This document shows, piece after piece, positions 16,823 through 26,912 of a stretch of DNA of 49,477 bases (position 1 is its first letter; every line of letters starts with the position of its first letter). Source of the stretch: Ectothiorhodospiraceae bacterium. Lineage in GTDB: Bacteria; Pseudomonadota; Gammaproteobacteria; SZUA-152. Under the pieces are notes generated by a model. That model worked only from the letters and a program-made list of their open reading frames with translations. It searched no databases and was not told the origin of the DNA. Both the position numbers and the translations under genes were made by a program. Where the stretch lies: assembly GCA_002401775.2 (NCBI GenBank), contig NVUB02000156.1, positions 1 through 49,477 of the forward strand, given 5' to 3'.

Positions 16823-17401
16823 GTTTTTATCCTTTTCTTCTTGTGTTTAAAGTTAGAGTTTCAAATTATTATTTGCTGATGACTGCTGTTCTTTTTACGG
16901 TTGTAGTTCTTAGTAGTTCTTAGTAGTTATTAGTAGTTATTAATAGTTCTTTTCCATCACTCCGGGCCTGACCCATATGGGACTTAGATAAGCCAAATAC
17001 TGCCACCATCCCGGCGAATACCCTCTGGGTCTTTTAGCTTAACTAAACGCCATTCAAACCTGAGGCTGGTTTTCGTAGGTCACGTTGCGCAGCTACGTGA
17101 CAATACTCCTTATCCAATAACGATGCGCCCGTTCGAACAGTCGCGTCACGTAGCTGCGCAACATGACCTACATAACTAATCTTTCTCGGCGCCCTTTGCG
17201 ACTTTGCGGCCTCTGCGTTTACAACACGGAGTTTATACAGATCTTATCCCCCGCAGGATACTTAGGACTGATGTGTATGGCACGATGTGTATGGCACTTA
17301 AGTTAAGCCAAAGTTAAGCCAAAAAACACCATTATCGCTGCCCCCCTGGATTCCGGCATTCGCCGGAATGACGGATGGAGTGGGCTTTTTGGCTTCGCCC
17401 A
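16823..17401. repeat. 579-bp non-coding spacer rich in repeats
   Basis: No gene seen between cbtB and cbiA. In order it holds: a 10-bp repeat of TAGTTCTTAG type (about 16904-16950); a partial REP unit near 17005; an inverted repeat (17075-17171, separate entry); a TTTGCG repeat (about 17187-17222); a 14-bp direct duplication GATGTGTATGGCAC (17270-17283 and 17284-17297); a duplicated AAGTTAAGCC; and a REP palindrome (17346-17374). Confidence 0.8.
17075..17171. repeat. 97-bp inverted-repeat element
   Basis: Arms of 27 bp (17075-17101 and 17145-17171) match at 26 of 27 positions. Each begins GTAGGTCAYGTTGCGCAGCT. The centre contains no gene. The outer GTAGGTCA resembles the hairpin at 24131-24157, whose complement reads TGTAGGTCAGGGTGCG. 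Likely a MITE or folded intergenic repeat. Confidence 0.75.
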
Positions 17402-18712
17402 CTAAACCGAAGGTGTAAACAATTTCGCTGCCGCCATCGGGTTTGATGGAAAGTAAAGATGCAGGTACGAGGCACTCAGCCGACCTTCGCGGTATATCGG
17501 CTCACTGCGCCGGCCTTTGCGGGCACCTTCACTCACGGCAATGGGCTCCAGAGGACTCTCTAACGTCGAGTAGTGGTAAGTATGACCCCTCATATTACCC
17601 TCTGGCAGCTCTACACTGTGCATGCCTAAATTCGATAATCGCGACTGCATACTCGCATGGCCTGGCAATAGCCCGGCCATGCGAGCGGTTTTTCCTTTTA
17701 CATCAGTCAGTGTTTCTACCAAATAGAGCATGCCACCACACTCTGCAACAATGGTTTTACCACTATAATGATGGGCCTGAATCGCCGCTTTCATGGGCCG
17801 ATTGCCAGCCAATTGTTCAAGGTGCAATTCAGGATAACCCCCCGGCAAATAAAGCGCGTCGGCCTCGGGCAGCTTCTCATCTGTCAGGGGTGAAAAGAAA
17901 CTCAGCTCGGCCCCCTCGCTGCGCAGAAAATCGAGGTTGGCGCGGTACAAAAAAGCGAACGCGGTGTCACGGGCGATGGCGATACGTACACCTGATAATG
18001 GGTTTGTTTTTTGTGTGTCGTCAGCGCGGGTTACTTCAATATTACTGAATGTTATGGCAGGTGGCAGATCCTCCGGAATACCCTGTAATGCCACCGCTGC
18101 CTTGCTGATGCGGGCATCGAGGTCGGCAATTTCATCCGCTTGTACCAGACCCAAATGGCGATCCGGCAAGGCGATGTCCTCATCACGATTCAACCAGCCA
18201 AAGGCTGTTTGGCCTTCAGGCAGGCTTTCTGCCAGCATTTCGTAGTGACGTTCACTGCCCACGCGATTCGCAAACACACCGGCAAAGGGCAAATCCGGTC
18301 GGTAATTAGCTAGCCCGTAGGCCAGCGCACCAAAAGTCTGTGCCATTCCGCTGCCGTCAATTACTGCCAGCACCGGAATGCCAAAAAGTGTCGCCAAGTC
18401 TGCGCTGGAGCGGTCGCCATCGAAAAGGCCCATGACGCCTTCAATCAAAATCAGATCGGCATCTGCCGCTGCGGCATATAACAGTTCGCGGCAATGCTGT
18501 TCATCGCCCATCCACAAGTCGAGCTGATATACCGGATTGCCCGAGGCCCGTTCCAAAATCATGGGATCGAGAAAATCGGGGCCGGTTTTGAAGACCCTTA
18601 CACGCCGACCACGCTGAGTATGAAAACGCGCCAGCGCTGCGGTCACCGTGGTCTTGCCCTGGTTTGAGGCTGGAGCAGCAACAAACAATGCCGGGCACAA
18701 TCTATCCGTCAT
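17402..18712 (-). CDS. cbiA: Cobyrinic acid a,c-diamide synthase CbiA/CobB
   Basis: ATP- and glutamine-dependent amidation of the a and c side chains. From ATG 18712 the protein is 436 residues, the normal length. It has a P-loop at 13-22 (APASNQGKTT), EGVMGLFDG at 91-99, an amidotransferase block LPGGYPELHLEQLAGN at 289-304, nucleophile Cys325 in VAECGGMLYL and a C-terminal SYLHLYF histidine. The frame extends 35 codons upstream to a GTG at 18817 inside cobO, but that stretch is low complexity (FATAIATSATTAIS) and lies outside the family. The later start leaves a 67-bp gap after cobO. Confidence 0.94.
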   Translation of the reverse strand: MTDRLCPALFVAAPASNQGKTTVTAALARFHTQRGRRVRVFKTGPDFLDPMILERASGNPVYQLDLWMGDEQHCRELLYAAAADADLILIEGVMGLFDGDRSSADLATLFGIPVLAVIDGSGMAQTFGALAYGLANYRPDLPFAGVFANRVGSERHYEMLAESLPEGQTAFGWLNRDEDIALPDRHLGLVQADEIADLDARISKAAVALQGIPEDLPPAITFSNIEVTRADDTQKTNPLSGVRIAIARDTAFAFLYRANLDFLRSEGAELSFFSPLTDEKLPEADALYLPGGYPELHLEQLAGNRPMKAAIQAHHYSGKTIVAECGGMLYLVETLTDVKGKTARMAGLLPGHASMQSRLSNLGMHSVELPEGNMRGHTYHYSTLESPLEPIAVSEGARKGRRSEPIYREGRLSASYLHLYFPSNPMAAAKLFTPSV

Positions 18713-18779
18713 TTCCGACGTTGATATTGCTGTTGTTGCTGATGTTGCTATTGCTGTTGCAAAAGTCACGAACCGTACC

Positions 18780-19460
18780 TCACAGGTCAATACCCGGTTG
18801 GGCGCGCACACCGTCACGGAAGGCGTGTTTTACATCACGCAACTCACTCACGGTATCAGCTGCGTCGCACAATCCATCAGGCGCACCACGACCGGTGATC
18901 ACCACATGCTGCATGTCGGGTCGTTGTTTGAGATCGGCCAGCACATCATCCAGCTGCAACCATCCAAACTTGAGGGGATAGGTCAGCTCGTCGAGCACGA
19001 TCAGGTCAAAAGAAGGATCGTTCAACATCTCACGCACCACGTCCCAGCCACGTTGGGCCGTTTCAGTGTCACGTGCCAGATCCTGAGTATCCCAGGTAAA
19101 ACCTTCACCCAGTACGTGCCAAACCACATTGGGCTGGCGCTGGAAAAAAGCCTCTTCGCCGGTATCTCCACGGCCTTTGATAAATTGTGCGACGCCAACT
19201 TTCATACCGTGGCCTAGTGCACGGGCCACCATGCCAAACGCGGAACTGGATTTGCCTTTGCCGTTGCCGGTTAAAATCAGCAACAAACCCTGGTCTCGAT
19301 CTGCGCGAGCAATGGCGTCGTCCACCACCGTTTTTTTACGCTGCATACGGTTACGGTGACGCTCTGCTTTGCCGTTATTTGTTTCGGTATCGTTTGTTTC
19401 AGTATCGTTTGTTTCGACATTACCAGCTTGGACAGTGTCTGAATTATCAGGGGTATTCAT
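18780..19460 (-). CDS. cobO: Corrinoid adenosyltransferase CobO/BtuR
   Basis: Transfers the adenosyl group of ATP to Co(I) corrinoids to make the upper ligand. The 226 residues carry the P-loop LTGNGKGKSSSAFG at 63-76, FQRQPNVVWHVLGEGFTWDT, LDELTYPLKFGWL and VITGRGAP near the C-terminus, all typical of this class. The N-terminal 30 residues include ETNDTETNDTETN from a tandem DNA repeat and look like an expansion. It is the first gene after the cobalamin riboswitch, about 180 bp downstream of its conserved core. Confidence 0.95.
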   Translation of the reverse strand: MNTPDNSDTVQAGNVETNDTETNDTETNNGKAERHRNRMQRKKTVVDDAIARADRDQGLLLILTGNGKGKSSSAFGMVARALGHGMKVGVAQFIKGRGDTGEEAFFQRQPNVVWHVLGEGFTWDTQDLARDTETAQRGWDVVREMLNDPSFDLIVLDELTYPLKFGWLQLDDVLADLKQRPDMQHVVITGRGAPDGLCDAADTVSELRDVKHAFRDGVRAQPGIDL

Positions 19461-19639
19461 TTATTTTTTTCCTCACACAACCGTCCTCGCACAACTAACC
19501 GCGCAAAAAATGGTGCAATCAGGCACAGACTTGACCGATCACAATCAAAGGGCAATTACGGAGAAAGAAAACAGAATTTGATACGCACTGACGGGGTTCG
19601 CCAGCCGTAACATCGCCCGCCGCAATGCCAACCAATAGC

Positions 19640-19857
19640 TTCGGGCCGGTCTCCGGACTCACGAGTGGGAAATTATTCCCGGGTTGCGCCTTCCCATGCC
19701 TTAGCACAGTGACGTAATGCAAACCCTTTACTCATTTACCGTTGCGGGGGCAGTGCCGGGATTGTTCTTTGCGGACTAGTAGACTAAAAAGTGTCCGCAA
19801 GAACTCACCGGCTTCCCGTTTAATCCCTTGGGCGAAAGCCTTTGGGACACCTGAAGA
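19640..19857 (-). promoter_or_regulatory. Cobalamin (B12) riboswitch upstream of cobO
   Basis: Read on the minus strand, the conserved blocks appear in the right order: GGGATTAAACGGGAAGCCGG (near 19827-19808), GGCACTGCCCCCGCAACGGT (near 19758-19739), and the B12 box AGTCCGGAGACCGGCCC (19659-19643). The element starts just downstream of a promoter and leads the 19-kb cobalamin operon. Binding adenosylcobalamin should repress expression. I did not resolve whether the expression platform sequesters the ribosome-binding site or terminates transcription. Confidence 0.95.
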
Positions 19858-19867
19858 TAGTGACATG

Positions 19868-19897
19868 ATCGTACTCGTTTTTTGGGGAATTTGTCAA
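19868..19897 (-). promoter_or_regulatory. Predicted sigma-70 promoter of the cobalamin operon
   Basis: A perfect -35 TTGACA (complement of 19892-19897) and a -10-like TACGAT (complement of 19868-19873) are separated by 18 bp. Transcription would start near 19861, a few bases before the riboswitch. The -35 lies 4 bp past the stop of the upstream histidine kinase gene. Confidence 0.6.
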
Positions 19898-19900
19898 GAA

Positions 19901-21760
19901 TCAGGGCGGTGTTTCCAAGCTATCAGGCAAGGTAAAAAAGAAACAGGCGCCCTCACCCTCTTTACCTTCAGCCCACACTCGGCCACCGTGGCGCTGTACG
20001 ATTTTTTGCACGAGGGTCAATCCAACGCCGGTACCCTCAAATTCACCCTTACCGTGGTGCCGGTAAAAGGGCATAAACAATTTGTTGACGTAACGCATAT
20101 TAAACCCCCGACCATTATCCTTCACAAAAAAGACGGTTTCGTGGTTGGAGTCAAGGGTGGAGTCAGGGGTAGAGTCAGGGGTAGAATCGGGATTGTTAAC
20201 ATTCACCTTGCAACCCAACTCAATACGAGGTGATTCTACACTCAAGGTATACTGCCAGGCGTTCATGAGCAGGTTATCAATAATGATTCGGATGTATTCT
20301 GGATCGCCCTGGGTTTTAAGGTTAGCGGCAATGTCCCACTGCACAGAATGGCCAGGGTCTTGTAACTGAATACGATGAATGACGCTATTCGCTATCTCGC
20401 TGATATTAACCTCAGAAAGTGATAATGCGCCATGGCGGTGAACGCTTGCCAATTCAAGAATGTCATCGATCAATTCCGCCATGTATTTTCCGGCAGCCGT
20501 GATTCGCTCTAGAAATCCTGTTTCTTCAACACTGAGTTTTTGCCGCGCTTCTTCGCCCAATATCTGACTAAAGCTGGTAATACTGCGCAACGGAGCACGT
20601 AAATCATGGGCAATGGAATAACTGTAGGACTCCAGTTCGCGGTTACTTTCTTGCAGTTCACGCGTCCTCGCTTCAACCAACGCTTCTAAATGAGTTTGGT
20701 ACTGGTGCAATGACTTTTCAGCCTGTTGCCGTTGTTCTACTTGGAGATTCAATTTGCCGTTGAGTACATTTATTTTTTGACGGGAGCGCAGCACTGCGCA
20801 CAACACCAGTAAAATCACTACGATTGACAAAACCACCATTACCACCGAAAAACGATACTCTTGAAAAACCCGCTGAGGAGAAATTTCCGGTAGTTTATCG
20901 TAAGGTGACACGTGAAGGGCTTGTAACAATTCGTGCACTGGTTCGTAGTTCAACGGTACCGTCCACCCTTGGTATTGGCCGGCAATCGATGCGGGGTGCT
21001 CCGGTGAAATGCCCAGCAAAGCAATCACCACTTGATTAGACAACTCATCACTGGCAAACCGGGTTTTAGCAAAGGCCCACTCTGGGTATAACTTGGTACT
21101 GTGGTAAAACGGAAATGACGCGTCGGTTTTTGCACCCAGCACCTTAAAATGACGCATGTCTATTAATCTGGATTTATGTAATCTCTCCAGCATATCAGTG
21201 CGTACTGTTCCTGCATCGACGTCGCCATCATTCACCGCATAGACCACAGTTTCCTGATTACTGTGCCCAAATAATAATTCAGAAAAATCTCCTTGGGGAT
21301 CAATGCCATTTTGTAATAGTTCGTACCAGGATACCTGCCAGCCACCAAAAGCCTTTGGAGCCACGGCTATAAAGGATTTCCCCCTCAAATCCGACAAGTT
21401 GACAATGTCATCACGGTCAGCTCGAGTAAATATCACCGAACCAAACACTGTATACCCCTTGTTACCACGATTATTTCGCAAAGTAAGCAGTCGGCTAGCG
21501 CCCGCTTGTACCTCGGCACGAATATACGCAGAGGGATTGGTTAAAATAAAATGCACATCACCGCTATTGGCAGCCCCCAATAATTCAGAAAACTTAACAA
21601 TGGGCACCACCAAAAAAGTATGATCAGAAATTTGGGAAGTCAGATAATTTGCGGTGGGTTGCCAACTGGCAAAGGCTTTGGCTTCTCCGCTGTGAGCTCG
21701 TACACCGATACGAATATTCTCAGCCCCGACCTGTGCCGAGCCTAACATCAGAATAAGCAC
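19901..21760 (-). CDS. Membrane histidine kinase with PhnD-like periplasmic sensor domain
   Basis: The order is a hydrophobic N-terminus, a PhnD-type solute-binding domain (about 15-270, with FSELLGAANSGDVHFILTNP), one membrane segment (303-324), a coiled coil (about 328-375), a HisKA domain with phospho-acceptor His385 in YSYSIAHDLRAPLRS, and a HATPase domain with DNLLMNAWQYT, KDNGRGF and GTGVGLTLVQKIV. The layout recalls TtrS-like sensors. No response regulator is adjacent, so it is an orphan here. The start is uncertain: GTG 21760 is used, but the open frame continues upstream (VLKKIIVV) without a canonical start. A PDSTPDSTPDST tract interrupts the kinase domain. Confidence 0.88.
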   Translation of the reverse strand: MLILMLGSAQVGAENIRIGVRAHSGEAKAFASWQPTANYLTSQISDHTFLVVPIVKFSELLGAANSGDVHFILTNPSAYIRAEVQAGASRLLTLRNNRGNKGYTVFGSVIFTRADRDDIVNLSDLRGKSFIAVAPKAFGGWQVSWYELLQNGIDPQGDFSELLFGHSNQETVVYAVNDGDVDAGTVRTDMLERLHKSRLIDMRHFKVLGAKTDASFPFYHSTKLYPEWAFAKTRFASDELSNQVVIALLGISPEHPASIAGQYQGWTVPLNYEPVHELLQALHVSPYDKLPEISPQRVFQEYRFSVVMVVLSIVVILLVLCAVLRSRQKINVLNGKLNLQVEQRQQAEKSLHQYQTHLEALVEARTRELQESNRELESYSYSIAHDLRAPLRSITSFSQILGEEARQKLSVEETGFLERITAAGKYMAELIDDILELASVHRHGALSLSEVNISEIANSVIHRIQLQDPGHSVQWDIAANLKTQGDPEYIRIIIDNLLMNAWQYTLSVESPRIELGCKVNVNNPDSTPDSTPDSTLDSNHETVFFVKDNGRGFNMRYVNKLFMPFYRHHGKGEFEGTGVGLTLVQKIVQRHGGRVWAEGKEGEGACFFFTLPDSLETPP

Positions 21761-21871
21761 TACTATAATTTTTTTGAGTACCCGCCTATCCGTAATCTTT
21801 TTGCAGCGTTCAGATTATTTGGGTGATGAGTCGGCACGTTCCATGATCTCGGCAAGCCGACGACAGTCAGC

Positions 21872-22195
21872 TCACATCATCCGATGCAAGGGGGAATACC
21901 GACCTTCAACCTGGTCGGAAAAATAGACGTATAAATCAGGGTGGTTAATAGAATCCGTATCATCAGAAGCAGTGAGGTGACGCTCTGCGACGTAGGTTGA
22001 ATGATCATACCCATCAACCAATACGTGGTACCAGGGCTGGTTTTTGGGGGGGCGCGATTTAGCTGTTGAGGTGTACCATACCTCACTCAGTGAATAGACA
22101 GGATCAACCTCGAACACAACACCGCGATAGCCAAATTTGAGATGTTCAACAATTTGGCCGATTTGGAACTGGGCTTGCGGTATTTTTATGCTCAT
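21872..22195 (-). CDS. hspQ: Heat shock protein HspQ
   Basis: The 107 residues contain FQIGQIVEHLKFGYRGVVFE near the N-terminus and WYHVLVDGYDHSTYVAERHL, the signature blocks of HspQ, a hemimethylated-DNA-binding-fold protein. In enterobacteria HspQ modulates Lon protease and is degraded by it. Length is typical. It stands alone between the histidine kinase and purA, with 110 bp of unremarkable spacer downstream. Confidence 0.95.
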   Translation of the reverse strand: MSIKIPQAQFQIGQIVEHLKFGYRGVVFEVDPVYSLSEVWYTSTAKSRPPKNQPWYHVLVDGYDHSTYVAERHLTASDDTDSINHPDLYVYFSDQVEGRYSPLHRMM

Positions 22196-22644
22196 TGGCG
22201 AACGCTCTCATAAGAAAAGACAGTGTAATACTCACAGACGAAAGAATAATGAAGTCAGTCCGACTAATGAGTACATTAATAGGACCGCACCGCATCCTCT
22301 GTGTCACCGTTCAACGACGTTCCAGCCGTTGAAACCATCAGAAGCACCCGTCAATACGGAACGGTTAATTCAACTGTAGCAGTTTTGGCGTAGTTTGCCG
22401 GTCAAGCACACAGAACGGCTGCTGAACGGAGAGAATATGAAGATGCTGGCCCGAAATACCGGCCAGTAGAGGGACGTTTAACGGGGATTATTCCAATGTC
22501 ATTACGTTAAGCTGGCTATTCTATTTATTGTAGGCTGGAGTGAGTGTGCAAACCCCAGCACGTCGCCAATGATGTTGGGGTTCCTGCATCACCGCCAACC
22601 TACAAAACAACGCATTTTTGTTAACGTACTTATGAGATTGGGGG
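22196..22644. other. 449-bp spacer between purA and hspQ
   Basis: No gene seen. The right part (about 22494-22640) is a degenerate relative of the cobU MITE. The rest (22196-22493) shows no recognisable element apart from a small CCGAAATACCGGCC-type palindrome near 22451. Confidence 0.5.
22494..22640. mobile_element. Degenerate relative of the cobU MITE, adjoining the purA stop
   Basis: The left end CAATGTCATTACGTTAA (22494-22510) differs by one base from the terminal repeat of the element in cobU. The interior shares GTAGG, CAAACCCCAGCACGTCGCC and CAATGATGT with that element's core. The right end TTAACGTACTTATGAGATTG (22621-22640) is a diverged complement. It ends 4 bp from the purA stop codon. 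No clear target duplication remains. Confidence 0.65.
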
Positions 22645-24203
<1,559 letters not shown>

Positions 24204-25397
24204 CTACACTTCTGTGAGGATCCATTGCTTATCTTTCAACACCAACACTTGCGAACAACCTGCGGCAGTTGCACCACCTTCCTGGCCCGTTAGTTCACAC
24301 ACAACGCGCTCACCGGCGGCGCGAAGTTCGGCAATTTTCAAGAGTAAGGCGGGGTCGTCATTCACGGGGGTAAATACGCCGGCCGTTTTGGCTGCATTTT
24401 CTGCAGTCACTTTTTCGGCACTTAAGGCAATCAGTGAGCGCAGGTCTGCGCTGAATCCCGTTGCGGCGCGCGCACGTCCAAAGACTTTACCAATATCGTC
24501 GTAGCGTCCACCTTGAGCAATGGCTCTGCCCTGCCCTGGTTGATACGCGGCAAAAACCACGCCGGTGTGGTAGTGATATCCTCGTAACTCGGCGAGATCG
24601 AAATGTAACTGCAAATTGGGTTGCAGACGACAAACGTGCTCAGCGACGTGTTCAATTTCATGAATGGCTTTTAATGCCGCCGCGTTACCCGCCAAACTTT
24701 GGCGTGCTCGGCCTAATACATCGCCGTCGCCGTTCAACCACACCAGGTCTTCAAAGGCCTGCCGTGTTTTTGCATCCACCTTGAGCGTTTCCAGCAAGTC
24801 ATTCAGTTCAGGAACCGCTTTGCGTTGCAAGGTATCAAACAATGCCCGTTCTTGTTTCGAGTCCAGACCGGCGGTTTGTGTTAAGGCGCGAAATATACCG
24901 ACATGGCCCAAATCCACATAGACGGATTCCACTTTCGCCAGTGCTAGAGTTTGCAGCATCAGGCTGACCATTTCGGCGTCACTTTCAATGCCGCTGTGGC
25001 CGTACAGTTCAGCACCAATTTGCGTGAAACTGCGCGATCCGCCTAACCCATCACCCCGGGTATGCAGTACGGTACCTTGATAACATAAGCGTACTGGCCC
25101 TTCGCGATCCAACAAGCGATGGGCGTCAATGCGCGCGACCTGTGGCGTGATGTCGGCGCGTACGCCCATCTGGCGACCATTCAACTGATCGGTGAGTTTG
25201 AAGGTCTGTAATTCAAGATCGTTGCCCGTGCCGGTCAACAAAGAATCCAGATATTCGACCAGTGAAGGTATCACCAGCTCATAACCCCAGGACGTGAAGA
25301 GGTCTAACAGCTCTCGCCGTAACTGCTCCAGGCGCTTGGCCTGAGGCGGCAGTAATTCTTCAATCCCTTCGGGTAACAACCAACGTTCGTTATTCAT
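24204..25397 (-). CDS. hisZ: ATP phosphoribosyltransferase regulatory subunit HisZ
   Basis: A paralogue of histidyl-tRNA synthetase that activates and gives histidine feedback to short-form HisG. The 397 residues include WLLPEGIEELLPPQAKRLEQ at the start, GRQMGVRADITPQVARID (class II motif-2-like) and a YHTGVVFAAYQPGQGRAIAQ block. The anticodon-binding domain of HisS is absent, as expected for HisZ. Its presence between hflC and purA is characteristic of many non-enteric gammaproteobacteria and predicts a short HisG elsewhere. Confidence 0.95.
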   Translation of the reverse strand: MNNERWLLPEGIEELLPPQAKRLEQLRRELLDLFTSWGYELVIPSLVEYLDSLLTGTGNDLELQTFKLTDQLNGRQMGVRADITPQVARIDAHRLLDREGPVRLCYQGTVLHTRGDGLGGSRSFTQIGAELYGHSGIESDAEMVSLMLQTLALAKVESVYVDLGHVGIFRALTQTAGLDSKQERALFDTLQRKAVPELNDLLETLKVDAKTRQAFEDLVWLNGDGDVLGRARQSLAGNAAALKAIHEIEHVAEHVCRLQPNLQLHFDLAELRGYHYHTGVVFAAYQPGQGRAIAQGGRYDDIGKVFGRARAATGFSADLRSLIALSAEKVTAENAAKTAGVFTPVNDDPALLLKIAELRAAGERVVCELTGQEGGATAAGCSQVLVLKDKQWILTEV

Positions 25398-25718
25398 AAT
25401 AAGGTAATACTTTTGCTTGTGTTCAATAGTCGCGCTATGAAATTAGTCTATTGGACAATATTGTCCTGTTCATTTGGTACATCGTTCCTGAGGGTACTTG
25501 TGCCCCAGACCGAAATTTAGTGGTTTCAACGACATTCTGGATTCCGGCCTTCGCCGGAATGACGGAGGAGTAGAATTGATCTTCATGTCTGTAGTACTTG
25601 AAACGGTACTGAAACGGTACTTAAAAAGTGCTACCGAACTATCAAATCGCTCAGTAATTTCCTCGTTAAACAACGAGGTATTTCAATTTAACGGAACAAC
25701 ACTTTTCTTAGAAAAAAT
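25398..25718. other. Spacer upstream of hisZ with a REP unit and a stem-loop
   Basis: No gene seen. A REP palindrome lies at 25537-25565 (CTGGATTCCGGCCTTCGCCG and on). A perfect 7-bp stem CCTCGTT/AACGAGG with an AAAC loop lies at 25661-25678, about 40 bp after the DUF2065 stop. It may weakly terminate that transcript but lacks a good T-run. A GAAACGGTACT duplication lies near 25600-25620. Confidence 0.5.
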
Positions 25719-25907
25719 CTATTGACGAATCAAATACAGCAACACCAATCCACCCACCATACTGGCCAAACTTGCCATGCGTATCGAGCGGTCATTCATT
25801 TCGGTCATTGCCAATATTTTTTTCCGAAACCCTGTGGGACTAATAAAGGGAAAAAGTCCTTCTATTACCAACACAAGCGCCAGGGCGCTGAGTAACTCAT
25901 CCCACAT
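25719..25907 (-). CDS. DUF2065 small membrane protein (YjeT family)
   Basis: The 62 residues comprise two hydrophobic helices (about 6-22 and 43-60) joined by FRKKILAMTEMNDRSIRMAS. LVIEGLFPFISPTGFRKK is the family signature. YjeT-type proteins are routinely encoded between hflC and hisZ or purA in gammaproteobacteria. The molecular function is unknown. The position next to hflKC suggests a membrane-quality-control link, which is only inference. Confidence 0.9.
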   Translation of the reverse strand: MWDELLSALALVLVIEGLFPFISPTGFRKKILAMTEMNDRSIRMASLASMVGGLVLLYLIRQ

Positions 25908-25929
25908 AATTCTTAATTCAACTCATTTT

Positions 25930-26030
25930 GTAGGGTGTACCCATAAGGCATAACGGCAATGTCCACCATAATAGCCCTGGGAAGGACAATATGGTGGGAG
26001 GTGCCTTTATGCCCTGTGGGTACACCCTAC
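25930..26030. repeat. 101-bp imperfect palindromic repeat downstream of hflC
   Basis: Outer arms GTAGGGTGTACCCA (25930-25943) and TGGGTACACCCTAC (26017-26030) are perfectly complementary. Inside are GGCATAA/TTATGCC and CCACCATA/TATGGTGG pairs, so nearly the whole unit can fold into one branched hairpin. GTAGGGTGGGCACT at 33178-33191 may be a related end. No coding capacity. Confidence 0.75.
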
Positions 26031-26057
26031 GGTTTTTACAGTTCTTATAAAGAACTG

Positions 26058-26912
26058 TTATTTAAAGTACTTGAAGAACTCTGAGTTCGGCTCAATCACC
26101 AAAATATCGTTTTTGCTGGAGAAGGTTCGCTTGTACGCATTCAAACTGCGATACAGGGAATAAAATTCCACGTCCTTGCCATAAGCTTTGGCGTAAATTG
26201 ACGTTGCGGAGGCATCGCCTTCACCACGCAAAATTTCAGCATCACGGAACGCATCGGCGATGAGAACTGTGCGCTGACGGTCGGCTTCAGCACGAATCTT
26301 TTCAGCCGATTCTGCACCGCGTGAACGCAGGTCTTTGGCGACACGCTCACGTTCAGCGCGCATACGACGGTACACCGAGTCACTGATTTCAGGCGGAAAA
26401 TCAATGCGTTTAATGCGCACGTCGACGATCTCTATACCAAAGGTCTCGGCCTGTATATTGGCCAGTTTGGTGATCAAGGTCATGATCTCTTCACGTTCAC
26501 CGGACACGACTTCTTTGATGGTGCGTTTGGCAAATTCACCCCGCAAGCCATCTTTAACAATTTGCGACAAACGCAAATTAGCGCGCACCACATCACCACC
26601 CGTTGCCGTGTAGAAATTGGAGACATCGTTGATGCGCCACTTCACAAACGAATCCACGATGAGGTTTTTCTTCTCACCGGTGAGGTAACGTTCCGGAGCA
26701 GCATCCAGGGTTTGAACGCGTGAATCGAATTTACGCACGTTATTTACAAAAGGCGTTTTCCAATACAGCCCTGGCGTATAGTCAGTGCTGACGATTTCAC
26801 CCAAACGGAACAAGATGACTTTTTCCCGTTCGTCGACGGTGAAGATAGAAAACGACGCAATAAACACACCCGCCGCAATGAGGATGCCGATTAATCCTTT
26901 TGCCTGTCCCAT
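26058..26912 (-). CDS. hflC: FtsH modulator HflC
   Basis: An SPFH/band-7 protein anchored by one N-terminal membrane helix (about 6-24, LIGILIAAGVFIASFSIFTV), with the bulk in the periplasm. With HflK it forms the large cage around the FtsH protease. The 284 residues carry the band-7 block YTPGLYWKTPFVNNVRKFD, RAERERVAKDLRSRGAESAE and GDASATSIYAKAYGKD. The start overlaps the hflK stop by one base (TAATG), indicating coupled translation of an obligate pair. Confidence 0.97.
   Translation of the reverse strand: MGQAKGLIGILIAAGVFIASFSIFTVDEREKVILFRLGEIVSTDYTPGLYWKTPFVNNVRKFDSRVQTLDAAPERYLTGEKKNLIVDSFVKWRINDVSNFYTATGGDVVRANLRLSQIVKDGLRGEFAKRTIKEVVSGEREEIMTLITKLANIQAETFGIEIVDVRIKRIDFPPEISDSVYRRMRAERERVAKDLRSRGAESAEKIRAEADRQRTVLIADAFRDAEILRGEGDASATSIYAKAYGKDVEFYSLYRSLNAYKRTFSSKNDILVIEPNSEFFKYFK

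Noticed and set aside
18713-18817. Upstream extension of cbiA to GTG 18817
   Set aside because: The added residues are low complexity, lie inside cobO and have no counterpart in the family; ATG 18712 gives the expected length.
19519-19722. 67-codon frame on the minus strand within the cobO leader
   Set aside because: It overlaps the conserved core of the B12 riboswitch, including the B12 box; the RNA structure explains the sequence.
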